From Bacteroidota bacterium (GTDB taxonomy: Bacteria > Bacteroidota > Ignavibacteria > Tepidaquicellales > Tepidaquicellaceae), in assembly GCA_018266875.1 (NCBI GenBank), contig JAFDZR010000018.1, positions 81,916-138,682 on the forward strand: a stretch of 56,767 nt of DNA. Direction: 5' to 3'. Below are positions 18,222 to 27,252 of this stretch, in pieces. The notes under the pieces are model-generated. The model was not told the origin of the DNA. It ran no database searches and worked only from the letters and a program-made list of their open reading frames with translations. The position numbers and the translations under genes are program-made. Every line of letters begins with the position of its first letter. Positions within the stretch are counted from its first letter, which is position 1.

Positions 18222-19100
18222 TCAGTATCTTCTGATCATGTGACCGTTGTCAGTTCCGTTTATAAAATCCTTGTGTGATTCAATGTGCGCATAAGCATTA
18301 TGATTATGAATGCTTTCAAAGTTTTCAGCCTCTACACTGTACCAGATGATGTTTTTTTTCGCTTTGAGTTTTAATACAACATTTCTGACGAGATCTTCAA
18401 CGAAAACCGGATTTTCATAAGCTCTTTCCGTTACCTGCTTTTCATCTACTCTCTTGAGAAGAGAATAAAGTTCAGAACTAGCGCTGGATTCTACAATCTC
18501 TATAATATCCTCTATCCAGACTGTTCTGTTGAATCTTACAGAAACGGTAACTTCACCTCTTTGATTATGAGCTCCGTATTTTGAAATATTCTTCGAACAC
18601 GGGCATAATGTTGTGACAGGCACTTTAACCGTAAGTATGAAATCCTTTCTCCTTCCGGATCTTACGGCGTGAAACTTAGCAGTATAATCTATCAGCGATG
18701 GCTTTTTTGAAACAGGTGCCTCTTTAAGTTTGAAATACGGAAATTCTATTTCAATATGCGAGGAATGGGAATGAAGTCTCTTCTGCATTGTTTCCAGTAT
18801 GGAATCTATGGAATCCACATGAAGTTCACGGTCTTCACTCTGAAGAATTTCCACAAATCTGCTCATGTGTGTTCCTTTGAACTCCTTCGGAAGATCCACT
18901 GTCATTGCTATTGTTGCGATTGTATGCTGCAGTTCGTTGTCTTTGTCCTTTACTGCGATTGGATACTTAAGATTTTTCACCCCGACTTTGTCAATCGGTA
19001 TTTCCCTTACGTCAGGATTGTTCTGTATGTCGGGAAGTTTCAATGTAGTTGTTGTATCATTATTATTCAAAATTTTACCTTTCTTAGGTTTAATTAACAT
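18222..19100 (-). CDS. folE2: GTP cyclohydrolase FolE2 (type IB)
   Basis: 292 residues. Converts GTP to 7,8-dihydroneopterin triphosphate, the first step of folate (and, in many bacteria, queuosine) synthesis. Family blocks seen are GVKNLKYPIAV, GTHMSRFVEIL (about 96-106), VPVTTLCPCSKNISKYGAHN (about 160-179, with the active-site Cys pair) and the C-terminal ENFESIHNHNAYA. Type IB enzymes replace zinc-dependent FolE under zinc limitation or where FolE is absent. No Zur-like site was recognised upstream. It lies 34 bases after the Nudix gene on the same strand. Nudix enzymes sometimes act on dihydroneopterin triphosphate, so the pairing may be functional. Confidence 0.95.
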   Translation of the reverse strand: MLIKPKKGKILNNNDTTTTLKLPDIQNNPDVREIPIDKVGVKNLKYPIAVKDKDNELQHTIATIAMTVDLPKEFKGTHMSRFVEILQSEDRELHVDSIDSILETMQKRLHSHSSHIEIEFPYFKLKEAPVSKKPSLIDYTAKFHAVRSGRRKDFILTVKVPVTTLCPCSKNISKYGAHNQRGEVTVSVRFNRTVWIEDIIEIVESSASSELYSLLKRVDEKQVTERAYENPVFVEDLVRNVVLKLKAKKNIIWYSVEAENFESIHNHNAYAHIESHKDFINGTDNGHMIRRY

Positions 19101-19133
19101 GCTTTGTTTAACGTAACCTGTAAATTTAAAATT

Positions 19134-19610
19134 TCAGTTAGGATAATTTATTTCAGTTATTTCCGGAAAGTTTTTGCAGTCCAGTGATATAAAAAAAGGT
19201 TCTTTATTTTTTTGGAAGATCCTGCTCCAGATGAATTTTTTATCTGTTTCGGGAATATTATGATCATTAAAATTATCAGGATGTATAAATAAAAAATTTC
19301 CCTCTTCGAAGTCAGACGGCAGTTCCTTCAGCTGTTTTCTGTATTCCATGAGAAATAACATTACATTCCCTATGTGCGGGTATTCGGTCTCTGTAACGAT
19401 TCCCGATAAATGCCAGTCGTTTTCATCTGAATCAATGCCGCATTCTTCCTTTGCTTCCCTTATCGCGCAGAAAATAGGGGATTCCGCTATTTCAATTTCG
19501 ATTTTCCCACCGGGGGGTGAGATCAGACCTTTGTTCGGATTCTTCAGTCTTTCCATTAACAGGTATTCGCCTGAATCATTCTGTATATATAATAGTGTGG
19601 CAAGTTTCAT
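19134..19610 (-). CDS. Nudix hydrolase
   Basis: 158 residues, cytosolic. The Nudix box is close to G-x5-E-x7-R-E-U-x-E-E-x-G-U, seen as GGKIEIEIAESPIFCAIREA followed by KEECGID (about 35-61). An N-terminal YIQNDSGEYLLMERLKN precedes it, as in MutT/8-oxo-dGTP diphosphatase relatives. The ATG overlaps the stop of the amidohydrolase-like gene as ATGA, so the two are translationally coupled. folE2 follows at 34 bases. The substrate may be an oxidised nucleotide or dihydroneopterin triphosphate; the sequence does not decide. Confidence 0.87.
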   Translation of the reverse strand: MKLATLLYIQNDSGEYLLMERLKNPNKGLISPPGGKIEIEIAESPIFCAIREAKEECGIDSDENDWHLSGIVTETEYPHIGNVMLFLMEYRKQLKELPSDFEEGNFLFIHPDNFNDHNIPETDKKFIWSRIFQKNKEPFFISLDCKNFPEITEINYPN

Positions 19611-21502
19611 TCTGCGCTGCTGCTGTCTCCGAAACCGAATTTCAGTTTTATCTTTTTGAATGTCGGCGCCGGTTCATCTTTAAAATCGCCTGATTCTTTT
19701 TTTAATGAACTGCTGTCGATTTCCTGTATATCGTCAAATACCATTTTCTTTACAAATTTTTCCTGCTCCCTGTTTTCTTCTATATCCGTAATATTTGTTT
19801 TCCCGGGATTGTCTGAAATGTTTTCCTTTTTACTTTTTACTGAGATATGCTTTATCTGCTGATCCTCTTCCGTCTGATCAAAAAGATTAATTCCTGAATC
19901 CCTGTCCTTTATTTCCTTAAGATCCTCATTATGGTTTTCGGATTCGGAATTGTTCATCCTCTCAGTTTCAAATTCCTCATGCTTTATCCCTTTGATCATA
20001 AATTCGCCTTCCCCTTCATATGTCACGGTTTCAGTCATATCAACATATATCTCTTCTTTCTTCTCTGGTTCAGTTTCATTAAGCTCTGTGTTTCCGGTGT
20101 CAGAATTCAGTGAAATCCTGTCAACCCTTTCACGCATCAGATATTTTTCCCTGTATTCGCTGAATTTTCCGGCTTTGTACAGCAGATCTGAAATAGCTGA
20201 AGTTTTACTTATAAGTTCATGCTCGTTGATTCCGGATAATCTGTTCTCGTTTATTAAATGTTCTCCTTTTATCATCACATCAGAAATATCTTTTACTGAC
20301 AGATTCCGGATCAGAAATTCGCTTATGCTCTCGCCTGTAAGTTCGGGAACTATCGGAGTATTCCGCAGATCTTTCAGTGAAAAAAAGATCAGATCAGCTG
20401 ATTTGTTTCGCTCAACTGATCCTGTAAGATTTGAAAGTCCGAATAATATTGATGCATTCTGAACCGCCATTCTTAATACGGATTCATATGACAATGAACT
20501 TTTAGGAATTATGTTTGATAAAATTTTCAGTTCGCTGAGTATGCTCTTTCCCGTGTATCCGGTCCCGATTATAATATTGAGACCTGAGAAAAGCAGTTCG
20601 TCTATGTCAATTTTTCTCCCTGCAAGATTCAGATAATCCGATGGAGATATCAGAACAGTGGCTTTTTTCTTCTTAAGAATATCCAGCTCTATCTGATTAA
20701 TGTGTGTGGGATTATAAATCACCGTAGAGGAATTAACGAGTTCCATGTCCGATAGAACAGAGATGAAAGGTTTTCCGAATATCTTCTTTACCGATTCAAT
20801 AGTGCTCTGCGAGATGGATGCTTCCACAAAGAATTTTACCCCGGCTCCCGTTAAGGATTTTCTCAGGGAAGAAAGTGTATAGTTGTTCAGTTCTTCATCT
20901 GCGATAAAACCCAGCGAAAGAGAATCTGCGCTTTCAGGAATAGGAATGTTTTCTGTAAGAGCGTTCTGGTCATACAATCTCAGATTATGATACTGTTTAA
21001 TATTTAGATTTCCTGAAAAAGTTTTTTCATAAAGATCTTTGCTGATACAGCTGCTGCATTCGCTCAGAAAGATCTCTCCGTTTTTCAGAGCCCTGAGATA
21101 ATTGATCTTCAGGAGTTCCGATAATATTCCTTTGCCTGAATTATCAGAAATAAATTTTTCGACAAGTTTAAGTGAAAGCCATGTCCTTAAATTTTCGTAA
21201 CTGCATTTGTTAAGAAGCTGACTGCAGAGAGAATAGGAAGAATTCAGCGCAGAATTAAAAAACCCCGGCATTATCATTTTATCCTTCGCGTCAATAATTA
21301 CGGCTTCGGGATTTTTGGAAACAAATTCCTTTTCGCTGAATTTGTTTTCGCAGTCTATGAAAAATATCCTGCCGTTCTTTAAAATAATTGTAAAGTAACC
21401 CGCTGATGAATTCCTGTCCAGCGTTAATACCAATCCGTTTTTTATTACGGTATATTTATCCTGCATAGGAGAGTTCTTTTTTTCCTGAACTAAAGTTATC
21501 AC
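19607..21502 (-). CDS. Amidohydrolase-fold protein without metal ligands, with acidic C-terminal tail
   Basis: 631 residues. Residues about 1-440 follow the amidohydrolase layout of SsnA/TrzN-type deaminases: VIKNGLVLTLD, ILKNGRIFFID, MIMPGFFNSALNSSYSLC, then NASILFGLSNLTGSVERNKS. The metal-binding MPGFxNxHxH is replaced by MPGFFNSALNSS, and the usual GTD/GSD by GTGYTG, so the metal site appears lost. The last 180 residues are acidic, Lys/Glu-rich and apparently disordered. A GTG start overlapping the asparaginase stop (GTGA) and an ATG at 21466 are both possible; the stop overlaps the Nudix start. Likely a pseudoenzyme with a binding or scaffolding role; substrate unknown. Confidence 0.65.
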   Translation of the reverse strand: MITLVQEKKNSPMQDKYTVIKNGLVLTLDRNSSAGYFTIILKNGRIFFIDCENKFSEKEFVSKNPEAVIIDAKDKMIMPGFFNSALNSSYSLCSQLLNKCSYENLRTWLSLKLVEKFISDNSGKGILSELLKINYLRALKNGEIFLSECSSCISKDLYEKTFSGNLNIKQYHNLRLYDQNALTENIPIPESADSLSLGFIADEELNNYTLSSLRKSLTGAGVKFFVEASISQSTIESVKKIFGKPFISVLSDMELVNSSTVIYNPTHINQIELDILKKKKATVLISPSDYLNLAGRKIDIDELLFSGLNIIIGTGYTGKSILSELKILSNIIPKSSLSYESVLRMAVQNASILFGLSNLTGSVERNKSADLIFFSLKDLRNTPIVPELTGESISEFLIRNLSVKDISDVMIKGEHLINENRLSGINEHELISKTSAISDLLYKAGKFSEYREKYLMRERVDRISLNSDTGNTELNETEPEKKEEIYVDMTETVTYEGEGEFMIKGIKHEEFETERMNNSESENHNEDLKEIKDRDSGINLFDQTEEDQQIKHISVKSKKENISDNPGKTNITDIEENREQEKFVKKMVFDDIQEIDSSSLKKESGDFKDEPAPTFKKIKLKFGFGDSSSAE

Positions 21503-22458
21503 AAATCCTCTATAATAAATTTTTCATTTAAAAAATAATCACTTTCGTGAAGTGTGTTTTCCTCATTGTAATAAACCGCATACTGAAATCCTTCTCTGAC
21601 ACTGTATGCGCCGTATTCGCCTTTTACATTAAGCGCGATAAATCCAACCTGATAAAGATGATCCCTGTTTATGTCCGAAAGTTTGTTGAGTTTGTAAACC
21701 CTTTCGCATGCCAGTCTGCAGGCTTCCATCGGGGATTTCCCGTTTCGCATTAATTCGACTATAAGGAAACTTCCGCAGGCTCTTATGCATTCTTCTCCTC
21801 TTCCGGTTGAAGCAGCGCCTCCGATTTCTCCGTCCACATAAAGACCGGAACCTATTATAGGACTGTCTCCCACTCTTCCTTTCTGTTTCCATGCCATTCC
21901 GCTTGTCGTGCAGGATGCGGAAATGTGACCTTCTTTATCAATTGCCACCATTCCTATTGTATCATGATTTCCGTCTTCATTTATCTTGTCAATCATTTCC
22001 TTCTTCAGAAGAAAATCATCGGTATGTATCTCTTCCGCTTTTCTTCCTCCGGCAGCTTTCCATTCATGGAATCTTCGTATGGAATTTTCTGTCAGAAGAC
22101 TCTCCGGCTTGAAACCGTTTCTCAGAGCAAAGTCGTAAGCTCCGTCACCTGCAAGTATTGTATGCTCGGTGTTTTCAAGTACAAGTCTTGCCAGACTAAT
22201 TGGATTTTTGATGTTCTCAAGACTTATGACCGAACCAATCCTCGCTCTCCAGTCCATTATCGCCGCATCCAGTGTTACGCTGCCTTCGCAGTCAGGCAAT
22301 CCGCCGAATCCGACGCTCAGCACTTCAGGATCATCTTCTGAAACTTTAACTCCGTATTCAACAGCATCCAGGGAGTTACCGTTGTCTTTTAAGATCCTGT
22401 AAGCTGCTTCATTCGCAGCCAGTCCGTGTTTCCATGTTGATATTACAACCGGTTCCAT
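21499..22458 (-). CDS. Glycosylasparaginase / isoaspartyl peptidase family Ntn hydrolase
   Basis: 319 residues. Members are made as one chain and cut themselves before a Thr that becomes the catalytic nucleophile. Here that Thr is in GNHDTIGMVAID (about 166). The start VVISTWKHGLAANEAAYRIL and VGFGGLPDCEGSVTLDAAIM, the later GRVGDSPIIGSGLYVD and the glycine loop ASTGRGEECIR match the N4-(beta-N-acetylglucosaminyl)-L-asparaginase branch better than EcAIII. There is no clear signal peptide, so it is probably cytosolic and cleaves GlcNAc-Asn or a related amide. It is coupled to the amidohydrolase-like gene downstream, with 21 bases to the esterase upstream. Confidence 0.88.
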   Translation of the reverse strand: MEPVVISTWKHGLAANEAAYRILKDNGNSLDAVEYGVKVSEDDPEVLSVGFGGLPDCEGSVTLDAAIMDWRARIGSVISLENIKNPISLARLVLENTEHTILAGDGAYDFALRNGFKPESLLTENSIRRFHEWKAAGGRKAEEIHTDDFLLKKEMIDKINEDGNHDTIGMVAIDKEGHISASCTTSGMAWKQKGRVGDSPIIGSGLYVDGEIGGAASTGRGEECIRACGSFLIVELMRNGKSPMEACRLACERVYKLNKLSDINRDHLYQVGFIALNVKGEYGAYSVREGFQYAVYYNEENTLHESDYFLNEKFIIEDL

Positions 22459-22479
22459 TAAATATAATAATTTTGAAAA

Positions 22480-23511
22480 TTAATTTTTTATAAATTGTGA
22501 CATTATCTCAAAGGTTCTGTCAAACCGGTAAGGAATATTCATATGACCTCCGTCAAATTCCTCGTGAATGAATTTTATTTTTTTCTTTTTAAGCTTGTCG
22601 CAGAAGATCCTTGCTCCCGCATGCAGATAGTATTCATCCCTTATCCCTGCATCAAGATATATCAGTTTCAGCTTTTTCAGATTTCCGGAATATTTTCCGA
22701 CAAGTCTGACCGGATCATTGTTCTGCCATTTTCTGAAAATCTTATCATCAATCTCACATGTATGCACATCAAATGGAAGATCAAAATTGTAACCCTTTGA
22801 TCTGAATCCCGATGGATTCGGTGAATAACAGCTCGCCATTCCGACTGCGTTCAGCATGTCGTGATAATATCCGGGTTTCGGCAGATCATAATTCAGCTTT
22901 TTCTTTATGAAATTTTCCACACCCTTATGACCTTTTCCAAACTGCTCAAATCCATTGAGAGCGTTTGGGAACCCGGGAAGATAACAGTATTCAAAAGCCA
23001 TATCACCTGCCGTCGAGCACATAAGACCAAACACTGACGGATTCTTCATTGCCAGTATTACGGAACCGTAACCTCCGCTTGACTTTCCGCAGACAGCGCG
23101 GCTTCTGCTTTCCGGTATTGTCCTGAATTTTGAATCTATGTATGGAACAAGTTCCTTTATTACATAATCCTCATATTTTCCGGTGGCGGTTGAATTGATG
23201 AACTGACTTCCGCCGTACTTAGTGATACAGTCCGGCAGCACAACGATCATCTCTTTCATTTTTCCTGCTGATATAAGCCTGTCGAGACGCTGTTGAATAT
23301 TTTCTGACAGAAAAGATACATTCAGATACATTATTCCTTTTCCCGTAAATCCTGAGATCAAAAAAGCAACGGGATATCTTTTCTTCGGTGATGAAAAATA
23401 TGACGGAGGCAGATAAACAGGAAAGTCCCTGATATAAGGATCCTTCAGAGGATTATTCTTCAGAACTCTGCTTTCAAAAGTCTCTATTATAAGTGAGCCT
23501 GTTTTATTCAT
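22480..23511 (-). CDS. Alpha/beta-hydrolase esterase (esterase D / Fes-like family)
   Basis: 343 residues. The pattern is that of the putative-esterase family (S-formylglutathione hydrolase, Fes, mycolyltransferase): IRDFPVYLPPSYFSSPKKRY then PVAFLISGFTG (about 27-56), the nucleophile elbow AVCGKSSGGYGSVI with Ser in GKSSGG (about 144), and the terminal catalytic His in EEFDGGHMNIPYRFD (about 327). No signal peptide is visible. It acts as a serine esterase on an unknown ester. It starts the segment that continues into the asparaginase gene, 60 bases after ispD on the same strand. Confidence 0.82.
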   Translation of the reverse strand: MNKTGSLIIETFESRVLKNNPLKDPYIRDFPVYLPPSYFSSPKKRYPVAFLISGFTGKGIMYLNVSFLSENIQQRLDRLISAGKMKEMIVVLPDCITKYGGSQFINSTATGKYEDYVIKELVPYIDSKFRTIPESRSRAVCGKSSGGYGSVILAMKNPSVFGLMCSTAGDMAFEYCYLPGFPNALNGFEQFGKGHKGVENFIKKKLNYDLPKPGYYHDMLNAVGMASCYSPNPSGFRSKGYNFDLPFDVHTCEIDDKIFRKWQNNDPVRLVGKYSGNLKKLKLIYLDAGIRDEYYLHAGARIFCDKLKKKKIKFIHEEFDGGHMNIPYRFDRTFEIMSQFIKN

Positions 23512-23570
23512 GATATTTTACTGCTTGATTTATTTCCGGAGAATCCGTTAAAACGGATTCCCTGTTGAAA

Positions 23571-24260
23571 TTATTTCCTTCTGTATTTCCCCGCTTCTTC
23601 CAGATCTTTCTTTACGGTTATCTTGATGTTCCTTCTGTCTCCTTCCGTGACTTTTACTTTATGTCCGTATCTTCTTACAATGGAAGCTTCATCCGTTCCT
23701 GTATATCCGTCCCTGTTCGCTTTCGAAAAACACTGCATAAGCACATCATATCTGAACGCCTGCGGTGTCTGAACCGCGTATACTCCTTCGCGGTCTATAA
23801 CTTCCTTTACAAAATTATTCTTATCCGTTCTTACAATTGTATCGCTTATACTTACAGCGGGTATTACGCAGTCTGCTCCCTGAAGCGAAGAGACCACCTC
23901 TTTTATCAGTTTACCTGTAACGAATGGTCTGACCGCATCGTGTATCAGAATTATGTCATTCATTCCGCATTCGAGATTAATAAGAGCGTTATAAACCGAG
24001 TCCTGCCGGCGCTTTCCGCCTTCGGCTATTTTTTTAACCTTGGAGAATTTATTTTTTCTGACAATGTTTTTTATCTTTTCAAAATTTTCACCGGCGGAGG
24101 ATACTATTATCTCATCAATTATTTTTTCATCCTGAAACTTTTTGATCGAGTGTGCAAGAATTTCTTTTCCGTTCAGTAATATAAACTGCTTTGCCGTTTT
24201 TCCTCCGAACCTGACTCCGCTTCCCGATGCAGGTATAATTACTTTTACGGCGCTTTTCAA
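23571..24260 (-). CDS. ispD: 2-C-methyl-D-erythritol 4-phosphate cytidylyltransferase
   Basis: 229 residues. Third step of the MEP pathway: MEP + CTP gives CDP-ME. The nucleotide-binding opening is VIIPASGSGVRFGGKTAKQF (7-26), followed by GKEILAHSI. GGKRRQDSVYNAL, ILIHDAVRPFV, DTIVRTDKN, VQTPQAFRYD and TGTDEASIVRRYG all fit IspD. The start is TTG; no ATG is in frame close to the nucleotide-binding motif. The TarI/ribitol-phosphate cytidylyltransferase branch is similar, but these motifs favour IspD. It provides isoprenoid precursors that the carotenoid operon at 1-5117 uses, though the two are not adjacent. Confidence 0.92.
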   Translation of the reverse strand: MKSAVKVIIPASGSGVRFGGKTAKQFILLNGKEILAHSIKKFQDEKIIDEIIVSSAGENFEKIKNIVRKNKFSKVKKIAEGGKRRQDSVYNALINLECGMNDIILIHDAVRPFVTGKLIKEVVSSLQGADCVIPAVSISDTIVRTDKNNFVKEVIDREGVYAVQTPQAFRYDVLMQCFSKANRDGYTGTDEASIVRRYGHKVKVTEGDRRNIKITVKKDLEEAGKYRRK

Positions 24261-24513
24261 AATGAATGCTTATTCCCCTGTTATTATCTTTAAAATTATT
24301 TTCTACAAAATTAATCATTTATTAATCTTATTACGATATAAAATTTTTTATTAGTATGATAATGCAGAGATATATATAAATTAATATTTTAAATTTCTGC
24401 AGCTCGGTAATGGATAGAATATGCAAAAGCAGTTCGTTATTTTTATGAAGATCACTACACGGAAAAAAACAATCTGTTTTTTACTTCCTCAAAATAGATT
24501 CATATAAAATTAT

Positions 24514-25323
24514 ATGGATATTCTTGTTGCATATTTAAAGAGACGCGAAGATAACATCAGCTTTCTTCTTAATAAACCCAGGGGATTATTCACATCCGGA
24601 ACCTTCCATAAACTGCGGGTCGAAATAAAAAAACTGAATGCGCTTTTCTGTCTGATTAAATTCTGCGTGCGTAATTTCAAAAAGAAAAAATTATTTAAAC
24701 CATTCAGAACGGTTTTCCGGCTGGCGGGAAAGGTAAGGGAAATACAGGTTGAGGAAGCAATGCTGAACAAATATTTTATTAACAATATGGTCAAACCTTA
24801 CAGGGACAGATTAATTGATCTGCGTATAAAAAAACAAAAGGTTTTTTTCAGAACCCTGAATAAAAGGTTTTTTAAGGAGATCAAAAAAAATTTCAGAAAA
24901 GTATATCCATGTATTGAAAATATCAAGAAAGAAGATGTATACGGGTTTCTAAAGAACAGACAATCCGGTATAAGAAAAATAACATCCCGGAATCCTCTTG
25001 AAATATCACAGATGCATCTGCTCAGGAAGGAAATAAAAATGTTCAATTACAATATGAAGAGTCTTGATCTTCAGTCATATTCGGGACAGATTCCGGGTGC
25101 GGATGACCTGACCGAACTTCTCGGCAAATGGCATGACTGTCAGGTTATTTCAGCTAATCTGGAAAATGCAATCAACTCTGAAGGATTAAATGAATCAGAA
25201 CTTGACCGGCTGGAGAATATCAGAAACAGGATCATTCTGAACGGGGGGATACTATTTGAAAAAATTAACAGCTTAATTCCTGCGTCAGGTTATTTTAATT
25301 TAAGCGAAAATGAATTCAGTTAA
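24514..25323 (+). CDS. CHAD domain protein
   Basis: 269 residues, very rich in Lys and Arg and predicted all-helical. CHAD domains are conserved histidine alpha-helical bundles linked to polyphosphate binding. The two repeated halves show TFHKLRVEIKKLNALFCLIK (about 30-49) and MHLLRKEIKMFNYNMKSL (about 168-185), and the pattern LGKWHDCQVISANL (about 204-217) matches the second half's W/R-D-x-x-V. The family is usually about 280-300 residues and often follows a CYTH domain, absent here. It is divergent to the upstream ispD block and starts a run of plus-strand genes. Binding of polyphosphate is inference from family. Confidence 0.8.
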   Translation: MDILVAYLKRREDNISFLLNKPRGLFTSGTFHKLRVEIKKLNALFCLIKFCVRNFKKKKLFKPFRTVFRLAGKVREIQVEEAMLNKYFINNMVKPYRDRLIDLRIKKQKVFFRTLNKRFFKEIKKNFRKVYPCIENIKKEDVYGFLKNRQSGIRKITSRNPLEISQMHLLRKEIKMFNYNMKSLDLQSYSGQIPGADDLTELLGKWHDCQVISANLENAINSEGLNESELDRLENIRNRIILNGGILFEKINSLIPASGYFNLSENEFS

Positions 25324-25381
25324 ATTGAATTTTGTTTTACAGACAAATTAATATTTTATTATCATCAACCGTTGAATTATT

Positions 25382-25810
25382 TTGAAAGATATAAAATTCA
25401 GAACGACTAAAAATATTGAAAAGGAAAAACTGCTTGCACTCTATTCTGATGCAGGCTGGTCTGCATATACTTCGCGTCCGGATTTAATAAAGAAAGCTGT
25501 TGGTAATTCTCTTTATATACTGACGGCCTGGGAAGGTGAAAAACTAATTGGAATGCTGCGAGCAGTTGGGGACGGTCTGACTATAATTTATATACAGGAT
25601 CTGATTTTATTAAAGAAATATAAAAGAAAAGGCATTGGAAGTTTAATGCTGAAAAAAATTCTTGAAAAATATTCTAACGTCCGGCAGATTGTTCTGTTGA
25701 CTGACTCTGATAAAGAGCTGATAACTTTTTATGAAAGGTCAGGATTTAAAAGAACAGACCGCTCAGGATTGTGTTCATTTATCAGAATAAAAAATATGCC
25801 GGATAATTAA
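25382..25810 (+). CDS. GNAT-family N-acetyltransferase
   Basis: 142 residues, cytosolic. The acetyl-CoA binding motif A is DLILLKKYKRKGIGSLMLKK (about 77-96), with the R/Q-x-x-G-x-G/A signature as KRKGIGS, followed by LLTDSDKELITFYERSGFKR (about 107-126), motif B of the fold. The start codon is TTG. Motif order and length match small GNAT acetyltransferases such as YdhI/PanZ-like proteins; the acceptor is unknown. It lies 58 bases after the CHAD gene. Confidence 0.85.
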   Translation: MKDIKFRTTKNIEKEKLLALYSDAGWSAYTSRPDLIKKAVGNSLYILTAWEGEKLIGMLRAVGDGLTIIYIQDLILLKKYKRKGIGSLMLKKILEKYSNVRQIVLLTDSDKELITFYERSGFKRTDRSGLCSFIRIKNMPDN

Positions 25811-25825
25811 ATAAAAAAATAAATC

Positions 25826-26188
25826 ATGTTAAAATTAATGAAGGATCTGCCGGATAATGTACTTGGTGTATCCGCCGAAGGAAGAATTACCGGCGAAGAT
25901 TATGAAAAAGTACTTATCCCGGAAGTGGAAAAAAAACTCAGGGAAAATGAAAAGATACGGATGCTGTACCGGCTCGGTGAAGGTTTTACCGGCTTTGATC
26001 TTGAGGCAATGATAGACGATACTAAAGTCGGAGTGAAACACTTATCCCAGTGGGACAGAATAGCGCTGGTATCGGACCACAGTGTTATTAATTCAGTCGC
26101 AAAATTCTTCGGGCATTTGATGGCATGCGAGTTAAGGATCTTTAAGAATTCCGAATTCGAAGATGCTAAAAAATGGATATCCGAATAA
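25826..26188 (+). CDS. SpoIIAA-like (STAS/Sec14-like) protein
   Basis: 120 residues. The pattern LPDNVLGVSAEGRITGEDYE (about 7-26), then MLYRLGEGFTGFDLEAMIDD (about 45-64) and DRIALVSDHSVINSVAKFFG (about 77-96) match the SpoIIAA-like family of small STAS-fold proteins. These are cytosolic or membrane-peripheral and mostly of unproven function, often tied to stress. Sixteen bases separate it from the GNAT gene, so the two are probably co-transcribed. Confidence 0.8.
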   Translation: MLKLMKDLPDNVLGVSAEGRITGEDYEKVLIPEVEKKLRENEKIRMLYRLGEGFTGFDLEAMIDDTKVGVKHLSQWDRIALVSDHSVINSVAKFFGHLMACELRIFKNSEFEDAKKWISE

Positions 26189-26279
26189 TTTTCCTCAGGT
26201 CGTTTTAATTTCAATTTTGTATCTTAAATAGAAACCGGGATTTTACAGCCGGTCAATCTGAAAAAATAATAAAAAACCA

Positions 26280-27212
26280 ATGCAGACAATCTTAGGATCG
26301 GGGGGAGCTATAGGCATTGAACTGGCCTCGTCTCTTACTCAATACACAAATGAAATCAGACTCGTAAGCAGGAATCCGAAGAAAATAAATGATTCGGATA
26401 TTTTATTACCTGCAGATCTTACAAATAAAGAACAGCTGTTCAAAGCTGTTGAAGGAAGCGAAACAGTTTATCTTACTGCAGGTTTCGAATACAAACTAAG
26501 CGTATGGAAGCAGACATGGCCTGCGCTTATTAAAAATTTAATTGATGCCTGTCTTAAGTATAATTCAAAGCTGGTATTCTTTGACAACGTTTATGCCATC
26601 GGCGGTGATAACGTAAATCATATTACGGAAAATTCACCGGTTAGTCCTTCCAGCAAAAAGGGAGAAGTCAGGGCGGAAGTTGACAGATTGATTACTGACG
26701 CTGTTGAGAAAAAAGATCTTAAAGCTTTAATCGCCAGGTCTCCTGATTTTTTCGGAGTTGTAATACAGACAAGCGTTATGATGAATATGGTTTACAATAA
26801 TCTCATAAAAGGGAAGAAGCCGCAATGGTTATGCAATGCTAAAGTCATTCACAGCATGGGATACACTCCGGAGCTTGCAAAAGGAACAGCCATGCTGGGA
26901 AACACCGGAGATGCATACGGCCAGATATGGAATCTTCCCGTTGACAGCGAAAAAATAACAGGTGAAGAATGGATAAATCTGTTTGCGGAAGAAATGAATG
27001 CGGGAAATAAATATCAGGTGATTCCCGCTTGGGGAGTAAAATTGATGGGAATATTCATTCCTGTCCTGAGGGAAACTCATGAAATGCTTTACCAGTATGA
27101 CAGGGATTATTATTTTGACAGTTCAAAGTTCAATAAGCGTTTTGGTTATACACCGGTGTCAAATCAATCCGCAGTGAAAGAGACATTGAAAAAGTTATCG
27201 AAAAAAAATTAA
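26280..27212 (+). CDS. Extended short-chain dehydrogenase / NAD-dependent epimerase family protein
   Basis: 310 residues. A Rossmann start with MQTILGSGGAIGIELASSLT (1-20) carries a GxGGxIG variant of the SDR GxxGxxG. The next landmarks are DLTNKEQLFKAV, TVYLTAGFEYK (about 62-72) and LVFFDNVYAIGGD (about 98-110); the canonical catalytic YxxxK is not evident. It is the atypical extended SDR type often annotated as nucleoside-diphosphate-sugar epimerase, whose role is seldom known. The ATG at 26280 begins immediately before the glycine motif. It is convergent with the first cyclase gene (41-base gap). Confidence 0.8.
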   Translation: MQTILGSGGAIGIELASSLTQYTNEIRLVSRNPKKINDSDILLPADLTNKEQLFKAVEGSETVYLTAGFEYKLSVWKQTWPALIKNLIDACLKYNSKLVFFDNVYAIGGDNVNHITENSPVSPSSKKGEVRAEVDRLITDAVEKKDLKALIARSPDFFGVVIQTSVMMNMVYNNLIKGKKPQWLCNAKVIHSMGYTPELAKGTAMLGNTGDAYGQIWNLPVDSEKITGEEWINLFAEEMNAGNKYQVIPAWGVKLMGIFIPVLRETHEMLYQYDRDYYFDSSKFNKRFGYTPVSNQSAVKETLKKLSKKN

Positions 27213-27252
27213 TAAAAATTAATTTTATCACCGCTGATTTTAAAAACTGCTT

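Noticed and set aside
24510-25046. Minus-strand open frames opposite the CHAD gene
   Set aside because: They lie antisense to a gene with clear CHAD motifs and have no family match or coding character of their own.
25243-26302. Six-G runs near 25243 and 26296 as contingency tracts
   Set aside because: Runs of six are short and the genes are intact in their frames; only the C9 tract is unusual.
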